DNA of 14,417 nucleotides from Clostridiales bacterium (GCA_014799645.1 JAAVHQ010000027.1:4611-19027), one strand, 5' to 3'; counted from the stretch's first letter, positions 8,739-12,968 are shown. Notes: generated by a model from the sequence alone, not told the origin. A program made the numbers and translations.

Positions 8739-8760
8739 GACGTATGGTCTTAATTTTATT
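8736..8760 (+). terminator. Weak terminator after the M14 peptidase
   Basis: TAAGAC (8736-8741, including the stop codon) pairs with GTCTTA (8747-8752), followed by ATTTTATT. The stem is only 6 bp and the T-run is interrupted, so termination may be partial. A stronger terminator follows at 8890. Confidence 0.5.
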
Positions 8761-8774
8761 GGTATAAGGGGCAT

Positions 8775-8919
8775 GGCTTGTAAGTGAATTTGCATTTAGT
8801 GTCGGGCATCTTTTTGGGACGTTGCCCAAAAAATGATACACTAAATTGCAAACACACTTACCGCCTTGGACTTGGGTTATTCTATTGGGACTGTCAAATT
8901 TGACGGTGCTTTTTATTTT
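8775..8919 (+). ncRNA. Candidate structured RNA or 3' UTR element
   Basis: A long imperfect hairpin spans 8780-8861: GTAAGTG pairs with CACTTAC, then TTTGC with GCAAA, ATTTAGTGT with ACACTAAAT (one bulged base), and an inner TTTTTGGG with CCCAAAAA around a 6-nt loop. GGC (8775-8777) can pair with GCC (8863-8865) at the base. A terminator follows at 8890-8919. An extended -10 candidate, TGG then TATAAG (8760-8768), lies upstream without a recognisable -35. Together this could be a free-standing RNA of about 145 nt or the structured 3' end of the M14 mRNA. The segment has no coding potential. No known RNA family was recognised. Confidence 0.4.
8890..8919 (+). terminator. Intrinsic terminator (+), overlapping the end of XRE gene A1
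   Basis: ACTGTCA and TGACGGT form a 7-bp stem (one G-T wobble) around AATT, followed by GCTTTTTATTTT. The 12-bp palindrome GTCAAATTTGAC at its core contains the stop codon of the minus-strand gene A1. It would end transcripts coming from the left. Confidence 0.75.
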
Positions 8920-9136
8920 CATTATATGTTGCTACGCATAGAATATCGTTTGCGTCAAGATTTAGAATTTTACAAAGATTAGCAAATATATAAACCGGTG
9001 GCTTAGTATTACCATATAGATATTTATCTAAGGCGGTTTCTTTAATGCCGATTTCTTCTGCTATTTCCGCTTTCGTCAATTCGCTTTGCTCTACTGCTTT
9101 TGTTAATTTGTTTTGTATTTGAGCGTATGTTATCAT
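8894..9136 (-). CDS. Small XRE-type helix-turn-helix regulator A1
   Basis: This 80-residue protein is essentially one helix-turn-helix domain. It reads MITYAQIQNKL, then a KAEIAEEIGIKETALDKYL segment (helices 2-3 of a Cro/CI fold) and a KPPVYIFANLCKILNLDANDIL tail typical of XRE proteins. It is 49/68 identical to B2 (10323-10544). ATG 9134 is chosen because B2 begins with the same MITYA; the open frame extends about 17 codons further but through the promoter. There is no clear Shine-Dalgarno (only AAAGAAA). It is divergent from A2, with palindromes between them, so mutual or self-repression is likely. The physiological target is unknown. Confidence 0.88.
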   Translation of the reverse strand: MITYAQIQNKLTKAVEQSELTKAEIAEEIGIKETALDKYLYGNTKPPVYIFANLCKILNLDANDILCVATYNENKKHRQI

Positions 9137-9157
9137 TTTTATGTTTCTTTTTATATT

Positions 9158-9187
9158 ATAATAACACACGAAAAACGTGTGAGTCAA
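9158..9187 (-). promoter_or_regulatory. Promoter of A1 with operator dyad in its spacer
   Basis: On the minus strand TTGACT (9182-9187) is followed by 18 nt and TATTAT (9158-9163). An overlapping TATAAT at 9155-9160 would give a poor 21-nt spacing. The spacer contains an inverted repeat, CACACG (9165-9170), five A, CGTGTG (9176-9181). A protein bound there would block RNA polymerase, so this is a probable operator for one of the adjacent regulators. Confidence 0.65.
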
Positions 9188-9191
9188 GTTT

Positions 9192-9221
9192 TTTACACAA
9201 TAATTGTGTATTATTTATACA
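9192..9221 (+). promoter_or_regulatory. Probable promoter of A2 with palindromic operator
   Basis: A TTTACA -35 box (9192-9197) lies 18 nt before TATACA (9216-9221). The -10 match is moderate. A perfect palindrome with a one-base centre, TACACAATAATTGTGTA (9194-9210), covers the -35 box. Its half-site differs from that of the dyad in the A1 promoter, which suggests two binding proteins or a graded affinity. Confidence 0.55.
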
Positions 9222-9235
9222 GGTAGGTAAAAATT

Positions 9236-9490
9236 ATGGAATTATTAAAATTTCCCGAAAATTTACGAGAAGCATTAAAACACAAAGAAATGACTCAACA
9301 AGAACTTGCACATCGTTTAGGCACGACACAACAAACTGTTAGTCGTTGGCTTAACAAAATATGTGAGCCTGAACTCTCTGTTCTTTTGGAAATCTGTATG
9401 ATTTTAGACGAAACACCAAACGAACTTTTAGGATATGATAATATACCCGACGAAGTAATCGATACATATAAAAATATTAAACATAAATAA
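9236..9490 (+). CDS. XRE-type helix-turn-helix regulator A2
   Basis: The 84-residue protein has a canonical Cro/CI-type domain at about residues 8-66: LREALKHKEMTQQELAHRLG, then TTQQTVSRWLNKICEPELSVL and LLEICMILDETPNELLGY. A short polar tail follows, with no separate ligand or dimerisation domain. The ATG has AGGTAGGT about 8-15 nt upstream. It is divergent from A1 across about 100 bp and may be cotranscribed with the small Cys-rich gene downstream, since no strong terminator lies between them. It is probably a DNA-binding repressor of the local promoters; the target is inferred from position only. Confidence 0.9.
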   Translation: MELLKFPENLREALKHKEMTQQELAHRLGTTQQTVSRWLNKICEPELSVLLEICMILDETPNELLGYDNIPDEVIDTYKNIKHK

Positions 9491-9590
9491 GTAGATTCAA
9501 CTTTCAGCCACAATAGAATAACCAAGTCCAAAGGCTGTAACTTAATTAAATTTTTATGTATAAAATAATTTCCTCGTCACATACTACCAA

Positions 9591-9608
9591 TGTAACCACC
9601 AGGTTACA
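9591..9608. repeat. Inverted repeat before the Cys-rich gene
   Basis: TGTAACC (9591-9597) and GGTTACA (9602-9608) form a perfect 7-bp dyad around ACCA. It lies 6 nt upstream of the AGGAGGAG ribosome binding site of the 42-residue ORF. It may be an operator or an mRNA hairpin next to the start region. Confidence 0.6.
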
Positions 9609-9625
9609 AAATACAGGAGGAGATT

Positions 9626-9754
9626 ATGACAAGAAACAGTAAGTCACAAGGTAGCGCCTCGTCTACTTCACAAAGAAGCAAGACGTCTAGCACCTCTAAG
9701 TCTCAAACGAAAGGTTGCGGAAACTGTTGCGGTTGCGGTAGTAAAAATAACTAA
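9626..9754 (+). CDS. Small Ser/Thr-rich protein with C-terminal CxxCCxC motif
   Basis: A 42-codon ORF follows an excellent ribosome binding site, AGGAGGAG at 9615-9622. The first 29 residues are almost entirely Ser, Thr, Lys, Gln, Arg and Gly. The C-terminus reads KGCGNCCGCGSKNN, with four cysteines in a CxxCCxC pattern (Cys31, 34, 35, 37). There is no signal peptide or hydrophobic segment. Composition and motif suggest a disordered tail plus a metal- or redox-active cysteine knot; a modified-peptide precursor is another option, but no modification enzyme is nearby. It could be transcribed with A2, and it ends before the bidirectional terminator at 9831. The protein is not recognised. The strong ribosome binding site is the main support that it is real. 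Confidence 0.65.
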   Translation: MTRNSKSQGSASSTSQRSKTSSTSKSQTKGCGNCCGCGSKNN

Positions 9755-9788
9755 TTACCCCTGCTCCACGCGATAACGCAATTAACGC

Positions 9789-9828
9789 GGAGAAATATCA
9801 TTATTCTTCAATGTAATCATATTTCTCC
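9789..9828. repeat. Strong hairpin between the Cys-rich gene and gene B1
   Basis: GGAGAAATAT (9789-9798) and ATATTTCTCC (9819-9828) are perfectly complementary. After one C-C mismatch, ATTA pairs with TAAT inside, leaving a loop of about 10 nt. Its GGAG can alternatively pair with CTCC at 9764-9767, extended by GCG/CGC. It lies directly before the terminator at 9831 and does not overlap a gene. Confidence 0.75.
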
Positions 9829-9830
9829 TC

Positions 9831-9870
9831 AATCAAAAAAGCCGACGAAGAAATTCGTCGGTTTTTGATT
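9831..9870. terminator. Bidirectional terminator between the Cys-rich gene and B1
   Basis: CCGACGAA (9842-9849) pairs with TTCGTCGG (9854-9861) around GAAA. Flanking AATCAAAAA and TTTTTGATT can extend the stem and supply a U-run on either strand. It separates the plus-strand Cys-rich gene from the minus-strand regulator B1, whose stop codon it touches. Confidence 0.9.
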
Positions 9871-10201
9871 ATTTTCCTATTCTTTCTTCAAGTATTTTTT
9901 CACGACCATATTCGTCCAAATGACCAGCCAAAAACATATCGTTTATATCTATTTTATAGAAATTGGAAAATTTGAACGCTTGCACTACACTTGGTATATT
10001 CTCACCGCTTTCATAACGCTGAACTGTCGCGATTGGTATTCCCGTTCCGTCTGCAACTTGTTTTAAAGTGTATCCTTTATAACGACGCAATTCTTTCAAG
10101 CAATTAGCAAAAGCAATCTTTACTTGCTCTTCCGATACAATAAATTCTTCTCCGTTTTCGTCCGTCAATTTCATTATAGGCATATCGTTGTTGTTATGCA
10201 T
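9869..10201 (-). CDS. XRE-type helix-turn-helix regulator B1 with N-terminal extension
   Basis: In this 110-residue protein a Cro/CI-like domain occupies about residues 30-92: FANCLKELRRYKGYTLKQVA, then TGIPIATVQRYESGENIPSV and FKFSNFYKIDINDMFL. The first 28 residues are an acidic extension containing ENGEEFIVSEEQVK. GAAAGGAG lies 9 nt upstream of the first ATG, which supports this start over the internal Met8 and Met10. It is divergent from B2 across about 120 bp holding three copies of one palindrome, so it is the likely repressor of itself and B2, or shares those operators with B2. No toxin-like partner is present. Confidence 0.9.
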   Translation of the reverse strand: MHNNNDMPIMKLTDENGEEFIVSEEQVKIAFANCLKELRRYKGYTLKQVADGTGIPIATVQRYESGENIPSVVQAFKFSNFYKIDINDMFLAGHLDEYGREKILEERIGK

Positions 10202-10252
10202 AATTCCTATCTCCTTTCAAGAGCCTACTGACATCTTATCACGAATTCGTAA

Positions 10253-10281
10253 ATAATAGTTGACTTTTACGAATTCGTGAA
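10253..10281 (-). promoter_or_regulatory. Probable promoter of B1
   Basis: On the minus strand TTCACG (10276-10281) is followed by 17 nt and TATTAT (10253-10258), giving a start near 10246, inside operator O1. The -35 match is 4 of 6, so it is weaker than the opposing B2 promoter, which it physically overlaps. Confidence 0.6.
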
Positions 10282-10288
10282 TTATAAT
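10260..10288 (+). promoter_or_regulatory. Strong promoter of B2
   Basis: TTGACT (10260-10265), 17 nt, then a perfect TATAAT (10283-10288). Operator O2 fills the spacer and O3 spans the expected start site near 10295. A leader of about 28 nt contains the ribosome binding site. Confidence 0.88.
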
Positions 10289-10322
10289 ATGTTTACGAAT
10301 CCGTAAAATATAAGAGGTGAAA

Positions 10323-10544
10323 ATGATAACATACGCACATATACAAAACAAACTAGCAAAAGCAATAGAACAAAGCGAATATACAAAGGCAGAAATCTCT
10401 CAAAAAGTAGGCATAAAAGAAACTACGCTAGAAAAATATTTGACAGGCAAATCTAAGCCGTCAGTATTTTTATTCGCTAATCTTTGCAAAGAATTAAATC
10501 TTAATGCCACTGATATTCTCTGCGTAAAAGATGAAATATTTTGA
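10323..10544 (+). CDS. Small XRE-type helix-turn-helix regulator B2, paralogue of A1
   Basis: This 73-residue single-domain helix-turn-helix protein begins MITYAHIQNKLAKAIEQSEY, with KAEISQKVGIKETTLEKYL as the recognition region and FANLCKELNLNATDIL at the end. It matches A1 at 49 of 68 aligned positions, and the differences are mostly conservative. ATG 10323 is chosen because AGAGGTG lies 3 nt before it; the in-frame GTG at 10317 is part of that site. It is expressed from a near-consensus promoter covered by operators O2 and O3, so it is expected to be tightly controlled by B1, itself or both. The target outside the locus is unknown. Confidence 0.9.
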   Translation: MITYAHIQNKLAKAIEQSEYTKAEISQKVGIKETTLEKYLTGKSKPSVFLFANLCKELNLNATDILCVKDEIF

Positions 10545-10579
10545 CAACGCTTAGAACTAGAAGCAAACTTGTTCGACGA

Positions 10580-10726
10580 AAAGTGAGATAGACAAAAAAG
10601 AAAGCGGTAGATTTTGCGCCCAGTAAGCGTTTAGCGAACCGCCCCGTACTCTATGTACGTTGGCGCGCGAGCAAAATGCTTAATCGGCGGAAAAGATGCC
10701 ACTTTACTTTTGTTTAGATTTACTTT
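10580..10726. repeat. Long imperfect dyad, possible structured RNA or miniature element
   Basis: About 147 bp with two-fold symmetry centred near 10653. The tip is CGTAC, TCTAT, GTACG (10645-10659). It is enclosed by CGCC/GGCG, TAAGC/GCTTA, TTTTGCGCC (10612-10620) against GGCGGAAAA (10686-10694) with one mismatch, and outer arms AAAGT (10580-10584) and ACTTT (10722-10726) with GAT/ATT- and ACAAAA/TTTTGT-type pairing between. Mismatches include G-T pairs that would be tolerated in RNA. It has no open reading frame and no terminator of its own. It follows the B2 stop by 35 nt, so it may be the 3' UTR of B2 or the relic of a small transposed element. No family recognised. Confidence 0.55.
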
Positions 10727-10735
10727 GAGGAGAAC

Positions 10736-10780
10736 AAAAAAATAGAAAGCCGATATCCTTGCGAACACCGACCTTCTATT
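10736..10780 (-). terminator. Strong intrinsic terminator of a minus-strand small transcript
   Basis: On the minus strand two 18-nt arms (10763-10780 and 10741-10758) pair throughout, with five G-U wobbles, around a GCAA (GNRA) tetraloop, and the stem runs into seven U. On the plus strand the same wobble positions become A-C mismatches, so the structure is specific to minus-strand RNA. No minus-strand protein gene ends here. Confidence 0.85.
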
Positions 10781-10831
10781 ATATGATAAGGGGGAAAATT
10801 ATGAGCTAATTGATGTGTAAATCTTATTTAC
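10736..10831 (-). ncRNA. Candidate small regulatory RNA, about 96 nt
   Basis: The segment between a strong minus-strand promoter (start expected near 10831) and a GNRA-capped terminator has no credible ORF. Its parts in order are a 5' hairpin (GTGTAAAT, AAG, ATTTACAC at 10815-10833, at the start site), an open stretch containing UUUUCCCCCUUAU, and the terminator stem. C-rich single-stranded motifs between two hairpins are typical of Firmicute trans-acting sRNAs that pair with ribosome binding sites, so that role is plausible. Alternatively, the hairpin at the start site could act as an operator. The upstream lipoprotein transcript has its own terminator at 11050, so this is not simply its 3' end. 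Exact ends are estimates. Confidence 0.62.
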
Positions 10832-10837
10832 ACACAT

Positions 10838-10903
10838 AATATAGCACCGACAAAAAACTTTGTCAACAGTTTTTCACAATATTTTTCAAAAATTTTTCAA
10901 AAA
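10838..10903 (-). promoter_or_regulatory. Strong sRNA promoter with UP-like T/A-tracts
   Basis: On the minus strand a perfect TTGACA (10861-10866), 17 nt, then TATATT (10838-10843) preceded by TGC, an extended -10. Upstream, T-tracts on the plus strand begin at about 10870, 10882 and 10893, roughly one helical turn apart, with A-tracts between. This resembles an UP element or curved DNA and suggests high activity. Confidence 0.85.
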
Positions 10904-11049
10904 CTTTAATAAGTTAATATTTGTCAATCGAATTTCTATCTTATATCATACAAATTTATAATAAATCACTATATTTGACCGTTTTTTCGTAAATTTTTCA
11001 AAAAATACACTTGTTAGTATTAAAATTTAGAGTTTGGAAGCGATAAAAT
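10904..11049. other. AT-rich intergenic stretch with no recognised feature
   Basis: This lies between the upstream edge of the sRNA promoter and the terminator of the lipoprotein gene. It is very AT-rich, with repeated TTTTTCAAAAA-like motifs and a second TTGACA-like hexamer (10922-10927, minus) that has no matching -10. No ORF, RNA structure or repeat array was seen. Confidence 0.6.
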
Positions 11050-11081
11050 AAAAAAAGAAGAGCATGCGCTCTTCTCTTTTT
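11050..11081 (-). terminator. Intrinsic terminator of the 515-residue lipoprotein gene
   Basis: GAAGAGC (11057-11063) and GCTCTTC (11068-11074) pair around a 4-nt loop, followed on the minus strand by seven T and ATTTTAT. It lies 16 nt past the stop codon. The other strand also has TCTTTTT, so it may work both ways. Confidence 0.9.
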
Positions 11082-11096
11082 ATCTTAGATTATGAC

Positions 11097-12644
11097 TTAG
11101 TTCTCGGACACTGTATAAGAGAAATAAGTGGTATTGCCGTCAGCGTCGATAGCAGTAATGATATAATAACCGTTTCCGCTATTTCTAGCGCTTACGCTTG
11201 CAAACTTTTTGCTGGAAATTGCTTTTCCGTCATAACAACTGTAAATAGTCTTATTGCCATCTTCGTCGCTTATCGTGAAGCAAATCGCTTTGTTGTTTAC
11301 GTCAACCTGATCATAATTTTCGATATTATAGGATGCCGTTGTATTGGTCTTGGAATCAAATACGCAAATTTCGCTCAATTCACCATCTTTTTCTTTAACG
11401 TAATAAATCAAGCCGTCGCTCTCAATATTCATCCACGTAGGCGTGTCCATATCCAATTTGAAGACTTGGTTGCCCTTCAAATCGTAGAAATATCTTCCTG
11501 CGTTTATCAAGCCGGATTTAGTTCCAGTTGTCATTTCCGAATAACTCTTTATCATTTCTCCTTTTTCATTAAAGAGATATACCATCATGTGGTCAACGAT
11601 TGCAAAAGTCGATTCGTCAATAGCAACAAAGTAAGTAGCGCCTTTTACAAAGTCATTGAGATTGACCTTTTCATTGAGTTCAACGTCAGTAACAATCATA
11701 CTGATATCCGTAGCAACGTGCTTAGTGGATATATCGTATACGTAAAGCATTGCATAATTGTCATCCTTGGACATTGTCGCGCTTGTGTAATCGCCATATA
11801 AAACCTTGTTGAAATCTTTCTCTTTCAATTCTTTGGTATTCAAATCGTAAATATAGGTAAACAAATCGTAATATTTGCCGTCCATAATGAAATCAAAACT
11901 GCTCTCCGCTTCGACTTCCGTCAATTCTCTCATTACTTGAATTGCTACTTTGCCCTTTCCAAGATTTGCTACTATAACTTCATCGTCTTCCGAAGAGTTG
12001 ATAATCGTTGAAAGTTTTACAGAATACTTAAAATTGCCGTCTTTATCGTAAACCAAGAAGTTGTCACTGTAATTATTGATGATAATCATATCGTCGTTTT
12101 CATAGACGTCAGCGTTGATATAATTAACCATATTCATTGAGTTTTCAAGCGTCTTTTCGAAAACAACTACGCCAGACTTTGTAGATATAGCTACTGTACC
12201 GTCATTAAAAGTTATTTGCGATCCGCTTGCTGAATACTCTCCTTGCTTTACTAATTGCTTAACAACGCCGTCCTTAGAGTAGAAAGAATACATTCTTTCT
12301 TCCTCAACGTCTTTGTAAGTATAGTAAACTCCGTTGATTGCCCTGCTGAAATTATTTTCGGACGTAGCGATAACTTTGTTTTCTGCAACGTTGACAAGCG
12401 CATAAGTATATTCGTCGTTTTCATACTTTCTTGCAATTACTAATTCTGAGTCATATAGAGAGATTGTGTAGCCTTCCAAATTGGTCAATTCAACTGTCTT
12501 GGCTGTTGATTTTGCTTCGTCCTTATAGAACGACGTCAAAATCTCTGCGGGGGTTACTTCTTTACTACAACCTACGAACGCGCACAACAATACTGATATT
12601 GTGAGAATCAAGGTTGCAACAAAAATAAGTTTTTTGTTACGCAT
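11097..12644 (-). CDS. Unrecognised lipoprotein, possible beta-propeller
   Basis: This is a 515-residue predicted surface lipoprotein: MRNKK, a hydrophobic stretch (residues 6-24) and the lipobox FVGC with lipidation at Cys26. The rest is soluble, rich in Asp, Asn, Tyr and Lys, and built of short beta-strand-like units with recurring aromatic/DG turns such as YDKDGNFKYSV, LFNEKGEMIKSY and YDLKGNQVFKL. This is reminiscent of WD/PQQ-type propellers, but no family motif was recognised. AAGGAG lies 8 nt before the ATG. It has a perfect consensus promoter blocked by a TGTACA operator and is divergent from XRE regulator C, so it is probably the regulated output of that repressor. Function unknown; extracellular binding or sensing is a guess. 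Confidence 0.8.
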   Translation of the reverse strand: MRNKKLIFVATLILTISVLLCAFVGCSKEVTPAEILTSFYKDEAKSTAKTVELTNLEGYTISLYDSELVIARKYENDEYTYALVNVAENKVIATSENNFSRAINGVYYTYKDVEEERMYSFYSKDGVVKQLVKQGEYSASGSQITFNDGTVAISTKSGVVVFEKTLENSMNMVNYINADVYENDDMIIINNYSDNFLVYDKDGNFKYSVKLSTIINSSEDDEVIVANLGKGKVAIQVMRELTEVEAESSFDFIMDGKYYDLFTYIYDLNTKELKEKDFNKVLYGDYTSATMSKDDNYAMLYVYDISTKHVATDISMIVTDVELNEKVNLNDFVKGATYFVAIDESTFAIVDHMMVYLFNEKGEMIKSYSEMTTGTKSGLINAGRYFYDLKGNQVFKLDMDTPTWMNIESDGLIYYVKEKDGELSEICVFDSKTNTTASYNIENYDQVDVNNKAICFTISDEDGNKTIYSCYDGKAISSKKFASVSARNSGNGYYIITAIDADGNTTYFSYTVSEN

Positions 12645-12709
12645 AGTTTTTACTCCTTTGTATAAAATTATTTTCGTCGTACATTATAACACAACGTTTA
12701 TATATTTCT

Positions 12710-12738
12710 ATTATAGTGTACACTTTGTACATTGTCAA
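12710..12738 (-). promoter_or_regulatory. Consensus promoter of the lipoprotein gene
   Basis: On the minus strand a perfect TTGACA (12733-12738), exactly 17 nt, and a perfect TATAAT (12710-12715). The spacer is almost entirely the repeat TGTACACTTTGTACA (12717-12731 as read on the plus strand). A promoter this strong would be constitutive unless repressed, which fits an operator in the spacer. Confidence 0.93.
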
Positions 12739-12761
12739 GAATAAATTGTACAAATTGTACT
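12717..12761. promoter_or_regulatory. Paired TGTACA operators for regulator C
   Basis: Two composite sites are exactly 30 bp apart: TGTACACTTTGTACA (12717-12731) and TGTACAAATTGTACT (12747-12761). Each has two TGTACA half-sites with a 9-bp period, self-complementary as units. The first fills the lipoprotein promoter spacer; the second lies just upstream of the regulator C start codon. A further CGTACA occurs at 12678-12683. Confidence 0.8.
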
Positions 12762-12773
12762 AAAATTTATAAT

Positions 12774-12968
12774 ATGAACGTTAGATTAAAACAAATTAGA
12801 TTGGACTCGGGAAAAACTATAAAAGAGGTTGCCGCCGCGCTCGGAATGACTACAAGCGCGTACGCTCACTACGAGCAAGGCAGACGCGAGCCGTCAATCG
12901 ATATTCTTAAAAAGATTTGCATTTATTTTTCGGTAAGCGCGGATTACGTTATAGGACTGGAAGATTAA
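12774..12968 (+). CDS. XRE-type helix-turn-helix regulator C
   Basis: The 64-residue protein is a single Cro/CI-type domain: MNVRLKQIRLDSGKTIKEVA, then LGMTTSAYAHYEQGRREPSI and LKKICIYFSVSADYVIGLED. The ATG at 12774 matches the usual N-terminus. An in-frame TTG at 12732 would add 14 residues encoded by the operator repeats and is rejected. There is no Shine-Dalgarno, and a TATAAT (12768-12773) directly abuts the ATG, so the transcript must start upstream from an unseen promoter, or that hexamer is not a -10. It is divergent from the lipoprotein gene with shared TGTACA operators, so it is most likely its repressor and self-regulated. Confidence 0.9.
   Translation: MNVRLKQIRLDSGKTIKEVAAALGMTTSAYAHYEQGRREPSIDILKKICIYFSVSADYVIGLED

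Larger units (their letters stand above)
10239..10307. promoter_or_regulatory. Three-operator array between B1 and B2
   Basis: Three near-identical palindromes are present: O1 TCACGAATTCGTAAA (10239-10253), O2 TTTACGAATTCGTGA (10266-10280) and O3 TTTACGAATCCGTAAA (10292-10307). O1 and O2 are exact reverse complements of each other. The shared core is ACGAATTCGT, changed at one base in O3. Centres are about 28 and 26 bp apart. O1 covers the expected start site of the B1 promoter, O2 lies in both promoters, and O3 covers the expected start site of the B2 promoter. Confidence 0.88.

Noticed and set aside
8894..10544. Toxin-antitoxin system or prophage remnant
   Set aside because: All four genes are DNA-binding HTH proteins. 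No toxin fold, integrase, recombinase, structural gene or flanking direct repeat was visible.
10580..10726. 6S RNA as an explanation for the long dyad
   Set aside because: No clear large central bubble flanked by conserved closing pairs was seen, and the apex is GC-rich and fully paired. It is left as unknown.
10801..10809. Mini-ORF ATG-AGC-TAA behind a GGGGG stretch
   Set aside because: Two codons only, on the strand opposite the candidate sRNA. The G-run is the complement of the sRNA C-rich motif, so it is not evidence of translation.
12732..12773. Upstream TTG start for regulator C giving a CTNC-containing N-terminus
   Set aside because: These codons are just the TGTACA operator repeats, and the HTH family begins at the MNVRLKQIR position.
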